A stretch of DNA of 64,000 nucleotides from positions 1,260,970 to 1,324,969 of the forward strand of contig NZ_LMNX01000001.1 in assembly GCF_001423425.1 (NCBI RefSeq), read 5' to 3'. The position numbers and the translations under genes are program-made. Below the pieces are notes generated by a model. It ran no database searches and was not told where the DNA came from. It worked only from the letters and a program-made list of their open reading frames with translations. This DNA comes from Rhizobium sp. Leaf306 (GTDB taxonomy: Bacteria > Pseudomonadota > Alphaproteobacteria > Rhizobiales > Rhizobiaceae). Of the stretch, positions 38,680-49,342 are shown in pieces. The first letter of the stretch is position 1. Each line of letters starts with the position of its first letter.

Positions 38680-39186
38680 CTAGCTACGGCCGAGATAATC
38701 GGTCTTGCCGATGGGTACGCCTTTGTGGCGGAGGATCGCGTAGGCGGCGGTGAGATGGAAATAGAAGTTGGGCAGGGCAAACCCGAGAACGTAGTCGGTG
38801 GCTGTGAATTTCATCTCGCCGGACCGGGTCTTCAGCACGACCTCGGCCTCGTCGCGACCGGACATGCTGGCGGGAACGACGGTCTTCAGGAAGGCGACCG
38901 TCTTGTCGATGCGGGCATGGAGATCCGCAAACGTGACTTCGTTATCCTCCATCGCGACGTTTTCGAGCTGGCCGACGCGCACCGGGACGAACTTGGCCGT
39001 GTCGCTAGCGCGCTGGATCTGACCCGTCAGCGGCAGCATGTCCTCGATCAGGCACGCTTCGAGAAGCTGGCTGTGGGGAATGCCCTTCTCGTCGGCGAAG
39101 GCTTCGGCCTTCTTCAGGATCTCGGAGAGATTGGCAAATCCACGGATAAAGGCCGGGACGGAGACGTCGTAGAGGGAAAGCGACAT
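38680..39186 (-). CDS. DUF1993 family protein
   Basis: A 168-residue protein, MSLSLYDVSVPAFIRGFANL at the start and TATDYVLGFALPNFYFHLTA near the end, matching the DUF1993 family (a DinB-like four-helix bundle). Function unknown; many DinB-like proteins are metal-dependent thiol transferases, which I cannot confirm here. Start ATG 39186; the frame is open far upstream but not homologous. Its stop is 30 nt from the response-regulator start, so it may be transcribed into the two-component genes. Confidence 0.88.
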   Translation of the reverse strand: MSLSLYDVSVPAFIRGFANLSEILKKAEAFADEKGIPHSQLLEACLIEDMLPLTGQIQRASDTAKFVPVRVGQLENVAMEDNEVTFADLHARIDKTVAFLKTVVPASMSGRDEAEVVLKTRSGEMKFTATDYVLGFALPNFYFHLTAAYAILRHKGVPIGKTDYLGRS

Positions 39187-39351
39187 GGTTATGACCTCAA
39201 AGGGCTGGTGGGGAAATCGCCATTGACAGGTAATAACGGCGACCGGCAATACAACAGGGGAGCGGTAAACCGCGAGCCCTGCATTCCGGACGCCAGTGAT
39301 GGATTTCCAACGGCTTGCCGCAAGCGCCCGGGTCGGGCATTCTTGCCCGCA

Positions 39352-40419
39352 ATGAAAAAGCTTCTCCTCTGTCTTTGTCTCATCGCTGCGCCGCATCTGG
39401 CCGTCGCGGAAGTGCTGATGTTTCCTGCCCTTTCGGGCAACAAGGATGCGCCTGTCCTTACCGTCTATTCGTCGCTGGACGAGCCTCTTGCCAAGCCGAT
39501 GATCACAGGCTTCCAGTCGTCCAACCCAGATGTGGCGGTGTCCTACGAGGACATGCTGACGGGAGAGATCTACGACAGGATCGTGCGGGAGACCGACGCG
39601 GGCCGCAAGACCGCCGATTTCGCGTTTTCGTCGGCCATGGATCTCCAGGTCAAGCTCGCCAATGACGGTTACGCCCAGGCGAGCGATCTGCCGATGAGCG
39701 GGCGATGGCCCGAATGGGCGAACTGGCGCAATACGGTTTACGCGCTGACCTTCGAGCCGGCCGTGTTCGTCTACAACAAGCCGAGTTTCAAGAACGAGGC
39801 GCCGCCTGCCACCCGCGCCGAGTTCATCGCGTTTCTGGCGCGCCAAGGTGACCAGGCGCATGGCCGCATCGGCACCTACGATATCGAACGCTCCGGTGTC
39901 GGCTTCCTGTTCATGTCGCGCGACCAGGAACAGTTCGGCGACATCTGGTCGGTGGTGCGGGCGATGGGCGAAGCGGGCGTCAAACTCTATTCGACAAGCG
40001 GCGCCATCCTCGAGAGGGTGGCGGATGGCCGTTTCCTGATGGGTTACAATATCGTCGGTTCCTACGCCGCCGACTGGGCCTCACGGAACCCGAATGTCGG
40101 GATCGTCCTGCCGAAGGACTATACGGTGGTCATGTCGCGTATCGGGCTGGTGCCGCAAGCCGCTCAACGTGCCGATCTCGGAAAGCGCTACCTCGAATTC
40201 TTCATGTCGAAGGAGGGCCAGACGATTATGGCCCGCGAACTGCAGATCCCGGCCGTCAGTCCCGAAGTGTCCGGCAACAACACCGCAACGACGATGCGCG
40301 AGATGCTGGGTGGCCAATTGAAGCCGGTGCCCGTCAGCCTCGGGCTGATGGTCTATCTCGATCAGGTGAAACGGGCGCGGCTGATCTCGAAATGGAACGA
40401 GGTCTTGCGCCAGCAGTGA
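39352..40419 (+). CDS. Orphan ABC-type (iron/putrescine-like) periplasmic binding protein
   Basis: A 355-residue secreted protein, signal peptide MKKLLLCLCLIAAPHLAVA. Motifs LTVYSSLDEPLAKPMITGFQ, FAFSSAMDLQVKLANDGYAQ and YNIVGSYAADWASRNPNVGI resemble FutA/AfuA-type extracellular binding proteins. There is no permease or ATPase next to it. Its location between TctDE-type regulators and tctCBA suggests that it may deliver a ligand to the sensor kinase or work with the Tct transporter. The frame is open far upstream (38239), but the signal peptide fixes ATG 39352. Confidence 0.85.
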   Translation: MKKLLLCLCLIAAPHLAVAEVLMFPALSGNKDAPVLTVYSSLDEPLAKPMITGFQSSNPDVAVSYEDMLTGEIYDRIVRETDAGRKTADFAFSSAMDLQVKLANDGYAQASDLPMSGRWPEWANWRNTVYALTFEPAVFVYNKPSFKNEAPPATRAEFIAFLARQGDQAHGRIGTYDIERSGVGFLFMSRDQEQFGDIWSVVRAMGEAGVKLYSTSGAILERVADGRFLMGYNIVGSYAADWASRNPNVGIVLPKDYTVVMSRIGLVPQAAQRADLGKRYLEFFMSKEGQTIMARELQIPAVSPEVSGNNTATTMREMLGGQLKPVPVSLGLMVYLDQVKRARLISKWNEVLRQQ

Positions 40420-40465
40420 TCAATTCTGGCGATTTTGAGGCATTTACCCTTGTCAAACAGACGCA

Positions 40466-40493
40466 GTCAGGGAAATGTCAGGTAGATGTCAGC
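40466..40493 (+). promoter_or_regulatory. Three tandem 11-bp direct repeats upstream of tctC
   Basis: GTCAGG at 40466, GTCAGG at 40477 and GTCAGC at 40488 are spaced exactly 11 bp, one helical turn, as for OmpR/PhoB-type binding sites. They lie about 157 bp before the tctC start, in the otherwise empty 230-bp gap after the orphan binding-protein gene. The likely binder is the TctD-type regulator encoded at 37918. Confidence 0.65.
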
Positions 40494-40649
40494 TTGTTAT
40501 GCTGCCTTAGAACCATTCGAGACCCGTTCGGAGGCGGACTCGATCGGTGACGGGAGGAGATCAACGGACGGCACCAGTCCGCTCAAATCGATCCTACCGT
40601 TGCGCCATCAAAGATTTCGTCCAAAAGGACGTCAACGGAGGACATACCC

Positions 40650-41594
40650 TTGAAACATTTTCTCATCGCATCTTTCCTCGCGGGCGCAGTCGCCTTCCCG
40701 GCTGTAGCGGCTGACTATTCGGTCATGGCACCGGCAGCGCCGGGCGGCGGCTGGGACCAGACGGCCCGCACCATGCAGGTCGCCCTGCAGCAGGAGAAGA
40801 TCTCCAACCGCGTCCAGGTCATGAACGTTCCGGGCGCCGGCGGCACGATCGGCATCGCCCAGTTCGCCAGCCAGCAGAAGGGCAACCCGAACGCTCTGAT
40901 GGTTGGCGGTTACGTCATGGTCGGCGCAATCCTCACCAACAAGTCGCCGGTAACTCTGAAAGACGTCACACCGATCGCACGCCTGACCGGCGAATACGAA
41001 GTGATCGTCGTCCCGACCTCTTCCGACATCAAGACGATGGCGGATCTGGTCACCAAGCTGAAGGCTGATCCGGGTTCCGTATCCTGGGGTGGCGGTTCGG
41101 CTGGCGGCACCGACCACATCGGCGCTGGCCTCATTGCAAAGGCTGCCGGCGTAGACCCGACCAAGATCAACTACATCGCGTTTTCCGGTGGCGGCGAAGC
41201 GCTTGCCGCGATCCTGGGCAGCCAGGTGACGGCCGGTATCTCGTCCTACGGCGAGTTCGAATCGCAGATCAAGGCCGGCTCGCTGCGCCTGCTGGGGATC
41301 TCGTCCGACAAGAAGATCGACGGCATTGATGCCCCGACGCTGAAGGAATCCGGTCTCGACGTCGTGCTGCAGAACTGGCGCATGGTTGCCGCTGCTCCCG
41401 GCATTTCCGACGAGCAGAAGAAGACCATCACTGCCGACATCGAGAAGCTGGTAAAGTCCAAGACCTGGCAGGATAACCTGAAGACCAAGGGCTGGATGGA
41501 CACCTACCTCTCCGGTCCGGCCTTCGATGAGCAGCTCGCCAAGGATATCGCTGCGACGGAAACCATCCTGAAGGACATCGGACTGGTCAAATGA
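40650..41594 (+). CDS. tctC: Tripartite tricarboxylate transporter substrate-binding protein
   Basis: A 314-residue periplasmic TctC/Bug-type protein. The signal peptide is [40 protein letters not shown] and [20 protein letters not shown] are the conserved ligand-loop motifs, and [20 protein letters not shown] follows. Binds citrate or another carboxylate and hands it to TctAB. The start is TTG 40650 with GGAGG 8 nt upstream. It overlaps tctB by 4 nt. Confidence 0.95.
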   Translation: MKHFLIASFLAGAVAFPAVAADYSVMAPAAPGGGWDQTARTMQVALQQEKISNRVQVMNVPGAGGTIGIAQFASQQKGNPNALMVGGYVMVGAILTNKSPVTLKDVTPIARLTGEYEVIVVPTSSDIKTMADLVTKLKADPGSVSWGGGSAGGTDHIGAGLIAKAAGVDPTKINYIAFSGGGEALAAILGSQVTAGISSYGEFESQIKAGSLRLLGISSDKKIDGIDAPTLKESGLDVVLQNWRMVAAAPGISDEQKKTITADIEKLVKSKTWQDNLKTKGWMDTYLSGPAFDEQLAKDIAATETILKDIGLVK

Positions 41595-42079
41595 GTTCTG
41601 AAAACACGACTACCGAACAGCGCCGCCCTGATTGGGCGGCGCTTGCCATTGCAGCCGTACTCGCGATCGTCGCCGCCGTCATCTTCATCGATGTGTCGCG
41701 GCTGACGAGTACGACTGGCTACTCGCCTGTCGGCCCCGCCTCCGTGCCCTACTGGATCGCTTTCGGCCTGATCGGCCTAGCCATCTGGACGGTCTTTGCG
41801 GCATTCCGTCGGGATTTCCCCGCGCGCGAACGGCAGGAATTCGGTCCCGTCGCCTGGGTTGTCGCCGGGCTTCTCGCCCAGATGATCCTGATCCGGTTCG
41901 TCGGGTTCTCGATTGCGACGGGCCTGCTTTTCGCTTTCGCCGCACGCGGTTTTGGTGCCCGTCGGCTGCATATCAGCATTCCGATCGGCATCGCGATCTG
42001 TCTCGCCATCTGGTACCTGTTTGCGGGCGTCCTGCAGCTTTCCCTTCCCGCCGGTCCGCTGGAAAACCTGCTCCTTTAA
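41591..42079 (+). CDS. tctB: Tripartite tricarboxylate transporter small permease
   Basis: A 162-residue membrane protein with four hydrophobic segments (about residues 14-34, 51-68, 83-103 and 120-150) as in TctB (PF07331). The loop [20 protein letters not shown] is the conserved region after TM1. It is the small membrane subunit linking TctC and TctA. It overlaps tctC by 4 nt and precedes tctA by 22 nt. Confidence 0.93.
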   Translation: MSSENTTTEQRRPDWAALAIAAVLAIVAAVIFIDVSRLTSTTGYSPVGPASVPYWIAFGLIGLAIWTVFAAFRRDFPARERQEFGPVAWVVAGLLAQMILIRFVGFSIATGLLFAFAARGFGARRLHISIPIGIAICLAIWYLFAGVLQLSLPAGPLENLLL

Positions 42080-42101
42080 CTTGGAGCCAGAGAGTTAATC
42101 C

Positions 42102-43619
42102 ATGAGCACTTTCGAATTCCTTCTTCAGGGTCTGGCCTCTGCCGCAGAGCCGATGAACCTGTTTTACGCGCTCGTCGGCGTAACGCTCGGCACGATGGTC
42201 GGCGTGCTGCCCGGCATCGGTCCGGCAACCACCGTCGCGCTGCTTCTGCCCGTTACCTACCAGCTGGATGCAACCGGCTCGCTGATCATGTTTGCCGGCA
42301 TCTATTACGGCGGCATGTATGGGGGATCGACGACCTCGATTCTTCTCAACACGCCAGGCGAAAGCGCCTCGATCGTGACTGCGCTCGAGGGCAACAAGAT
42401 GGCCCGCGCAGGACGCGGGGGGCCAGCGCTTGCAACAGCTGCGATCGGTTCCTTCGTGGCCGGCCTGATCGCCACGCTCGCGCTCGCCTTCGTTGCACCC
42501 TATATCGTCAAGCTGGCGCTGGTGTTCGGTCCGCGCGAATATTTCGCGCTGATGGTTCTCGCCTTCGTCACAGTCTCGTCGGCTTTCGGAAACTCGACGC
42601 TGCGTGGCTTGACATCTCTGTTCATCGGTCTTGCTTTGTCGCTTGTCGGCATCGATCAGCTGACCGGCCAGAACCGCCTCTCCTTCGGCGTACCTGACCT
42701 TCTCGACGGCATCGAGGTCACGACCATGGCGGTTGCCATGTTTGCGATCGGCGAGACGCTGTTTATCGCAGCCCAGGGTGCCCAGGCACCCGACAAGGTG
42801 GAAGCGATCAAGGGCTCCGTCTGGATGACCGCCCAGGACTGGGCGCGCTCTTGGAAAGCCTGGTTGCGCGGGACCGTCATCGGCTTCCCGATCGGCGCAA
42901 TGCCGGCCGGTGGTGCAGAAATCGGCACCTTCCTCTCCTATGCGACCGAAAAGCGTCTTTCCAAGCATCCTGAAGAGTTCGGCAATGGTGCGATCGAAGG
43001 TGTTGCCGGTCCGGAAGCTGCCAACAACGCATCCGCCGCCGGTACGCTCGTGCCGCTTCTGACGCTCGGTCTTCCGACGTCGGCGACGGCCGCCATCATG
43101 CTGGCCGGTTTCCAGCAATATGGCCTGCAGCCGGGCCCGCTGCTTTTTGTCACCAACCCGCAGCTGGTCTGGGGACTGATCGCTTCGCTTCTCATCGCCA
43201 ACCTGATGCTGCTGGTGTTGAACCTGCCGCTGGTCGGTCTGTGGGTGAAGCTGCTGACGATCCCGAAGCCTTGGCTCTATGCCGGCATTCTCGTGTTTGC
43301 GACGCTTGGCACGATTGGCGCAAATCCGTCGGTGTTCGAGCTTGGCATGCTGCTCGTCTTCGGTCTCGTCGCCTACATCATGCGCGTGTTCGATTACCCG
43401 ATCGCGCCTGTGATCGTCGGCCTGATCCTTGGCCCGCTGGCCGAGCAGCAGTTGCGCCGTGCCTTGTCTATCAGCCAGGGCGACGTGACGGTGCTGTTCA
43501 CCTCGCCGATCGCCGCAGGCCTGCTGCTCGTGGCAGCGGCTGCCCTGATCGTACCGCTGGTGCTGCGCATGCGCGGACGCGGCAACGTGCTGAACCAGAT
43601 GGCAGCCAGCGAAGACTGA
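42102..43619 (+). CDS. tctA: Tripartite tricarboxylate transporter large permease
   Basis: A 505-residue inner-membrane protein with about 12 TM segments. The TctA signatures are [20 protein letters not shown] near the N-terminus and the symmetric [20 protein letters not shown] and [20 protein letters not shown] in the second half. It drives sodium- or proton-coupled carboxylate uptake. Last gene of tctCBA; a bidirectional terminator hairpin follows. Confidence 0.96.
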   Translation: MSTFEFLLQGLASAAEPMNLFYALVGVTLGTMVGVLPGIGPATTVALLLPVTYQLDATGSLIMFAGIYYGGMYGGSTTSILLNTPGESASIVTALEGNKMARAGRGGPALATAAIGSFVAGLIATLALAFVAPYIVKLALVFGPREYFALMVLAFVTVSSAFGNSTLRGLTSLFIGLALSLVGIDQLTGQNRLSFGVPDLLDGIEVTTMAVAMFAIGETLFIAAQGAQAPDKVEAIKGSVWMTAQDWARSWKAWLRGTVIGFPIGAMPAGGAEIGTFLSYATEKRLSKHPEEFGNGAIEGVAGPEAANNASAAGTLVPLLTLGLPTSATAAIMLAGFQQYGLQPGPLLFVTNPQLVWGLIASLLIANLMLLVLNLPLVGLWVKLLTIPKPWLYAGILVFATLGTIGANPSVFELGMLLVFGLVAYIMRVFDYPIAPVIVGLILGPLAEQQLRRALSISQGDVTVLFTSPIAAGLLLVAAAALIVPLVLRMRGRGNVLNQMAASED

Positions 43620-43645
43620 GGACCTCAGCCTTCCCCCAACGAAAC

Positions 43646-43680
43646 AAGCCCGGTCTTCCGAAAGGAGGCCGGGCTTTCTG
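43646..43680. terminator. Terminator between tctA and the convergent glutaminase gene
   Basis: AAGCCCGG (43646-43653) pairs with CCGGGCTT (43669-43676), extended inside by CTTCC/GGAGG with loop GAAA. The plus-strand tail TTTCTGTTTTG follows. It serves tctA and may also serve glsA, whose stop is 20 nt away. Confidence 0.82.
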
Positions 43681-43699
43681 TTTTGAAGGGAGTGTTGTG

Positions 43700-44632
43700 T
43701 CAGTGCCCGAACACGGACCAGCCGGTTTCATCCGCCAGCATTTCGAGCGCGAGCGAACCGACCAGCGAATTGCCGTTCTGATTGAGACCTGGAGACCAGA
43801 CGGCCATTGATGCGCGTCCCGGCGCCACGGCCATGATGCCGCCGCCGACACCACTCTTGCCGGGAAGCCCGACCCGATAAGCGAACTCGCCGGAGCCGTC
43901 ATAGTGGCCGCAGGTCAGCATGAGGGCATTGATGCGCCGTGCCCGCTGGCTTGAGACCACGGTGTGCCCGGTCATCGGGTTGCGGCCATTGGCGGCGAGG
44001 AATAGACCGGCCCGCGCCAGCTGGGTGCAGGTCATGGAGATGGCGCAGTGGTGGAAATAGACGCCGAGCACATGCTCGACCGGATGCGAGAGCTTGTTGA
44101 AAGAGCGCATGAAATTGGCAAGCGCAAAATTTCGGTAGCCGGTCGCTTCCTCGGATTTCGCAACCGACGGGTCGATCGCGATCGTTTCGTCATCCGCCAG
44201 ATATCGGACGAAGCGCAGGATCTCCCCGATCGCCTCGCGCGGCGTATGGCCAGCAAGAACGAGATCGCTGACGGCAATCGCGCCGGCATTGATGAAGGGG
44301 TTGCGGGGCTTTCCGGCCTCCTGTTCGAGCTGGACAATGGAGTTGAAGGGAGAGCCCGACGGCTCCCGACCGACCCGGTTCCAGGTGGTTTCGCCATGCT
44401 TGCCGAGTGCGAGCGTCAGCGTGAAAACCTTCGACACGCTCTGGATCGAGAAGGGTTCGGCACAATCACCAGCGCTATTGACCTTGCCGTCGACGGTGAC
44501 GACCGCCATGCCGAACTTGCGTGGATCGACATGGGCAAGCTGGGGAATGTAGTCGGCCACTTTTCCCTCGCCCAGCCGGCTCTGCAGCTTGGCGTGAATC
44601 CGGTCGACGATGGCCTGCAGATCGTCCGTCAT
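43700..44632 (-). CDS. glsA: Glutaminase (beta-lactamase-fold type)
   Basis: A 310-residue enzyme that hydrolyses glutamine to glutamate and ammonia. The serine-protease-like motif SVSK is in [20 protein letters not shown], followed by [18 protein letters not shown], the Tyr in [20 protein letters not shown], and [15 protein letters not shown]. Length is standard. Its start is only 3 nt after the livF stop, so it is very probably the last gene of the Liv-type transporter operon, hinting that the transporter brings in glutamine or a related amide. Confidence 0.96.
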   Translation of the reverse strand: MTDDLQAIVDRIHAKLQSRLGEGKVADYIPQLAHVDPRKFGMAVVTVDGKVNSAGDCAEPFSIQSVSKVFTLTLALGKHGETTWNRVGREPSGSPFNSIVQLEQEAGKPRNPFINAGAIAVSDLVLAGHTPREAIGEILRFVRYLADDETIAIDPSVAKSEEATGYRNFALANFMRSFNKLSHPVEHVLGVYFHHCAISMTCTQLARAGLFLAANGRNPMTGHTVVSSQRARRINALMLTCGHYDGSGEFAYRVGLPGKSGVGGGIMAVAPGRASMAVWSPGLNQNGNSLVGSLALEMLADETGWSVFGH

Positions 44633-44635
44633 TGC

Positions 44636-45318
<683 letters not shown>

Positions 45319-45319
<1 letters not shown>

Positions 45320-46068
45320 CAGGCGTGATCCCCCAGGTAGGCGGTACGGACCGCCGGATCGCGCCTTATATCCTCAACCGTGCCGGTTGCGATGATGCGG
45401 CCGTAGACCAGAACCGAAATCCGGTCGGCCAGCGCGAAGACGGCATCCATATCATGTTCCACAAGCAGGATCGGTGCTTCCTGGCGCAGCGTATCGAGAA
45501 AGCCTGTAAGCCGTTTCGAACCTTCCGGCCCCATTCCCGCCATCGGCTCGTCGAGAAGCAGAGCCTTCGATTGCAGGGCCAGCGCCATGGCGATCTCCAG
45601 CTGGCGGCGCTCGCCGTGGGAAAGCTCGGCCGCCGGCAGGCGTGCCCGGTCGGACAGACCCACGCGCTCGAGGATCGCCATCGCAGGATCGATCAGCGAT
45701 CTGTCGCGCATGACAGGTCGGAAGAAACCGAAACTCGACCCCTGCCTCGCCTGAACCGCCAGCATGACATTACGCAGCGCTGAAAACTCCGGCGCCAGCG
45801 ACGACACCTGAAACGTGCGACCGAGCCCCCGTCGGGCGCGAGCGGCAGCACTCAGTGCGCCGATGTCTTCACCCGCGAGGCGGATCGTGCCGCTATCCTG
45901 CTTGAGCGTGCCGCAGATCTGGTGAATCAGGGTCGATTTTCCGGCACCGTTTGGACCGATCAGTGCGTGGATTTCGCCCGGCTTCAGGTCGAGCGTGATG
46001 CCGTCGGTGGCTCGAAGCGCGCCGAAGCTCTTGACGAGATTGTCTATTTGCAGGACCGGCTCAACCAT
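45319..46068 (-). CDS. livG: Branched-chain-amino-acid-type ABC transporter ATPase, LivG
   Basis: A 249-residue ATPase with Walker A GPNGAGKST and GLGRTFQVSSLAPEFSALRN. The signature is degenerate (LSHGERRQLEIAMALAL), as usual in LivG, followed by LLLDEPMAGMG and LLVEHDMDAVFALADRISVL. Start ATG 46068 lies within the end of livM (8-nt overlap). The frame is open to 46197, but that part is inside livM. Confidence 0.94.
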
Positions 46069-47059
46069 GTTTCGTCTTCCCGGCAAGAAGGCCCAGCAAT
46101 CCGCCGCGGGCAAACAGAACCACGCCGAGAAGGATGAGACCGAGGAAGAACTGCCAGCGTTCGGTGAGGCCTCCCAGCGCGAACTCGAACGCCACATAAA
46201 GGGCTGCCCCTGCCAGCGGCCCGAACAGCCGGCCGGTGCCGCCGAGAATGATCAGGACGATGAGTTCGCCCGACATGTGCCAGGCGAGCATGGACGGGCT
46301 GACGAAGCGGTTGAGATCTGCGTAGAGAGCGCCGGCAAGGGCCGTGATCATGGCCGAGATGACGAAACCTGCGAGCCGGATACGATAGGGGTCTATGCCG
46401 AGGGCGGCAACGCGAATCTCGTTCTGGCGGGTGGCAACCAGCGCCGCACCGAACCGCGACGCACGGATCAGCGCGAAAAGGCCGATGCCGGCCAGCAGAA
46501 CGGCATATGCGACGAAGAAGAAATTGAGCGGGCGCATCGTGTTGGTGCCCGGAAACTGGTTGCGCACCGCGATCGAAAGCCCATCCTCGCCACCGTAAGC
46601 CGGCCAGGATATCGCGAAGTAATAGACCATCTGCGCGAAGGCGAGCGTGATCATGATGAAATAGACGCCTGACGTTCGCAGGCTGAGCGCGCCGATGGCG
46701 AGCGCCACCAGACCGGCTGCGATGACCGCGACCAGCCAGATGATCGGCATCTGCGCCGTGCCCGAGAGATCGAACAGAAGCGGTTCGCCTGATAGCGCGT
46801 GGCTTGCAAGAATGCCGGCCGCATAGCCTCCGATGCCGAAAAAGGCTGCGTGGCCGAACGACACCATGCCGCCGAGGCCGAGCGCAAGATTGAGGCCGAG
46901 CGCTGCCAGCGCCAGAATGGCGATCCGGGTCGCAAGGGTTATGTAGAACGGCTGGCCGAGCGCACTCGCGGCCAGGGGCACGGCGAGCAGCAGGACGGCC
47001 AGCGTGAGATTGACTGCGTTTTCGCGGGTCAGCACCATCGTTGAACGGCCTTCATGCAT
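46061..47059 (-). CDS. livM: Branched-chain-amino-acid-type ABC permease, LivM
   Basis: A 332-residue permease with about ten TM segments and the LivM motif GLGGMVSFGHAAFFGIGGYA near the N-terminus; the loop RLAGFVISAMITALAGALYA lies in the second half. ATG 47059 overlaps livH by 8 nt; MVLTRENAV at 47038 is an alternative start. Forms the channel with LivH. Confidence 0.93.
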   Translation of the reverse strand: MHEGRSTMVLTRENAVNLTLAVLLLAVPLAASALGQPFYITLATRIAILALAALGLNLALGLGGMVSFGHAAFFGIGGYAAGILASHALSGEPLLFDLSGTAQMPIIWLVAVIAAGLVALAIGALSLRTSGVYFIMITLAFAQMVYYFAISWPAYGGEDGLSIAVRNQFPGTNTMRPLNFFFVAYAVLLAGIGLFALIRASRFGAALVATRQNEIRVAALGIDPYRIRLAGFVISAMITALAGALYADLNRFVSPSMLAWHMSGELIVLIILGGTGRLFGPLAGAALYVAFEFALGGLTERWQFFLGLILLGVVLFARGGLLGLLAGKTKHG

Positions 47060-47975
47060 GTGCTGGCGGAAACAGGCCGCGAGGTTTTACCGACAGGATC
47101 ACGGCCATGACCACATAGATCAGCATGGATGCCGCAGCGCCGCCGATCATGCCCGCCTGGGACGGATCCATGAACAGGGTCAGCAGTTGCGGCAAAAGAA
47201 GCCGGCCGAGCGTATCGGTGATACCGACAAGCAGCGCGCCAATGAGCGCACCCTTGATCGACCCGATGCCGCCGATGACGATCACCACGAAGGCGAGGAT
47301 GAGGACCGGTTCGCCCATGCCGACCTGGACAGATTGCAGCGGGCCGACGATTGCGCCGGCAAGCCCGGCCAGAGCCGAGCCCAGTGCAAAGACCAGCGTA
47401 TAGAGCGTGCGGATATCGACGCCGAGCGCGCCGATCATCTCGCGGTCGCTTTCGCCGGCCCGGATGCGCATGCCGAGCCGGGTCTTGCCGATCAGCAGGT
47501 AAAGGCCGAGCGCCACCAAGGCACCGACAGCGATGATCGCCAAGCGGTAGACGGGATAGGTTGCATCCCCCGGCAGAGCGACCGCGCCCTGCAGCAACGG
47601 CGGAATATCGAGATAAAGCGGGAAGGAGCCAAACAGCCAGCGGGTGCCTTCGGAAAAGATCAGGATCAGTGCAAACGTCGCCAACACCTGATCGAGATGA
47701 TCGCGGTCATAGAGCCTGCGGATGACCAGGAGTTCGACGATGGCACCGGCTGCCGCCGCACAGGCAAGGCTGGCGACGAGACCGAGCCAGAACGACCCGG
47801 TCAATGCTGCAACGGCCGCGCAGGCGAAGGCGCCGACCATGTAGAGCGAGCCATGGGCGAGATTGATCAGGCCCATGACGCCGAAGATCAGCGTCAGCCC
47901 GGCAGACATGAGAAACAACATGACGCCGAGCTGGATACCGTTCAGCAGCTGCTCGAGAGCAAGCGAGATGGTCAC
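47052..47975 (-). CDS. livH: Branched-chain-amino-acid-type ABC permease, LivH
   Basis: A 307-residue permease with eight or so TM segments. LNGIQLGVMLFLMSAGLTLI followed by FGVMGLINLAHGSLYMVGAF is the hallmark LivH N-terminus, and the central GMRIRAGESDREMIGALGVD loop is conserved. It starts 9 nt after the binding-protein gene stop. Confidence 0.93.
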   Translation of the reverse strand: MTISLALEQLLNGIQLGVMLFLMSAGLTLIFGVMGLINLAHGSLYMVGAFACAAVAALTGSFWLGLVASLACAAAAGAIVELLVIRRLYDRDHLDQVLATFALILIFSEGTRWLFGSFPLYLDIPPLLQGAVALPGDATYPVYRLAIIAVGALVALGLYLLIGKTRLGMRIRAGESDREMIGALGVDIRTLYTLVFALGSALAGLAGAIVGPLQSVQVGMGEPVLILAFVVIVIGGIGSIKGALIGALLVGITDTLGRLLLPQLLTLFMDPSQAGMIGGAAASMLIYVVMAVILSVKPRGLFPPAHA

Positions 47976-47984
47976 ATGCTTCCC

Positions 47985-49121
47985 TTAGATCTTGCAGTCT
48001 TTGGCGTAGGCGTCGCCATGATCGGCAAAGATCTTCTCGACCGTCTTGTTGGTCAGAACGCCGTCCTTCTTCACCACTTCCGTCAGGTAGATATCCTGGA
48101 TCGGATGCTGGTTGGTGTTGAACTTGAACTTCCCACGCGGCGACTTGATATCGGCTTTCAGAAGTTCGGCGCGGAAGGCCTCGGTATCCTTGACATCTGC
48201 CTTGGCAGCGGCCGACGCGATCAGCTGGCCGGCATCATAGGCCTGAAGCGCATAGATGGACGGCAGGCGATTGTATTCGGCCTTGAAGTCGGTGACGAAT
48301 TTGCGGCTGACGTCGGTATCGAAATCCGGAGCCCACTGCCCCGATGCCTTGGCGCCGAGCGCCGCATCGCCGATCGCCGGCAACACATCCTGGCTGAAGG
48401 AGAAGCCCGGGCCCATGACCGGGATCTTCACACCCGACTGGGCAAACTGCTTCATGAAGGAAATGCCCATGCCGCCCGGCAGGAAGACGAAGATGCCGTC
48501 TGCACCCGATGCCCGCATCTGGGCGATTTCGGCGGCGTAATCGGTCTGGCCAACCTTGGTATAGACCTCGCCCGCCAGCTCGCCCTTGTAATAGCGCTTG
48601 AAGCCGGTGAGCGAATCCTTGCCCGCCGGATAGTTCGGCGCCAGGATGAACATCTTCTTGTAGGACTTGTTGGCATATTCGCCGACAGCTTCATGAAGAT
48701 TGTCGTTCTGATAGGCAGCGTTGAAATACAGTTTGTTGCAGCCGGCACCGGCGAGCGCTGCGGGTGCGGCATTGGTTGAGACGTAGAACTTGTCCTGCGC
48801 GACCGCGCCTGGAACGACGGCCATCAAGAGGTTCGACCAGACGATGCCGGTGAGCAGGTCGACATTGTCGCTCTGGATCATCTTGTCGGCGATCTGGACG
48901 GCGAGTTCCGGCTTCTGCGCATCATCCTCGGTGACGACGGTGATATCCTTGTTGCCGGACTGCTTGATGGCCAGCATGAAGCCGTCGCGCGTATCGACAC
49001 CGAGGCCTGCACCGCCGCCGGATAGCGTGGTGATCATGCCGATCTTGAGCGGTTCTGCGATGGCCAGACCGGATGCGCCGAGGCCGAGTGCCATCGTGGC
49101 GGCTGCCAGGATTTTCTTCAT
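47985..49121 (-). CDS. ABC transporter periplasmic binding protein, LivK type
   Basis: A 378-residue solute-binding protein of the Peripla_BP_6 (Leu/Ile/Val-binding) class. The signal peptide is MKKILAAATMALGLGASGLAIA, then LKIGMITTLSGGGAGLGVDT, and the mid-domain MFILAPNYPAGKDSLTGFKR. Start ATG 49121 has GGGGAG at the right distance; MTM at 49127 is too close to it. First gene of the livKHMGF-glsA operon. The 221-bp gap to the divergent hydrolase gene shows no clear motif. Confidence 0.92.
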   Translation of the reverse strand: MKKILAAATMALGLGASGLAIAEPLKIGMITTLSGGGAGLGVDTRDGFMLAIKQSGNKDITVVTEDDAQKPELAVQIADKMIQSDNVDLLTGIVWSNLLMAVVPGAVAQDKFYVSTNAAPAALAGAGCNKLYFNAAYQNDNLHEAVGEYANKSYKKMFILAPNYPAGKDSLTGFKRYYKGELAGEVYTKVGQTDYAAEIAQMRASGADGIFVFLPGGMGISFMKQFAQSGVKIPVMGPGFSFSQDVLPAIGDAALGAKASGQWAPDFDTDVSRKFVTDFKAEYNRLPSIYALQAYDAGQLIASAAAKADVKDTEAFRAELLKADIKSPRGKFKFNTNQHPIQDIYLTEVVKKDGVLTNKTVEKIFADHGDAYAKDCKI

Positions 49122-49342
49122 CGTCATTCTCCCCTTTTTTATCCCCTGCTCCGCCAATCCGTCGATGGCGGTGAAACCGTTACCTTCCACATTCGCCGGC
49201 AAACTTCCACCGCGTGCAAGCGCAAAAAGCATCACAAAGCAAACTATGCCAACGAGGCGATGTCTGCGGAGACAAACGCAGGCTTTCCAGCGACACCGGG
49301 GGCGGGTTATGACGCTAGCCGGATCAATCATGGGACAATCAC

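Noticed and set aside
47004-48779. 591-codon plus-strand open frame opposite livH and the LivK-type gene
   Set aside because: Antisense to certain transporter genes, with no known domain.
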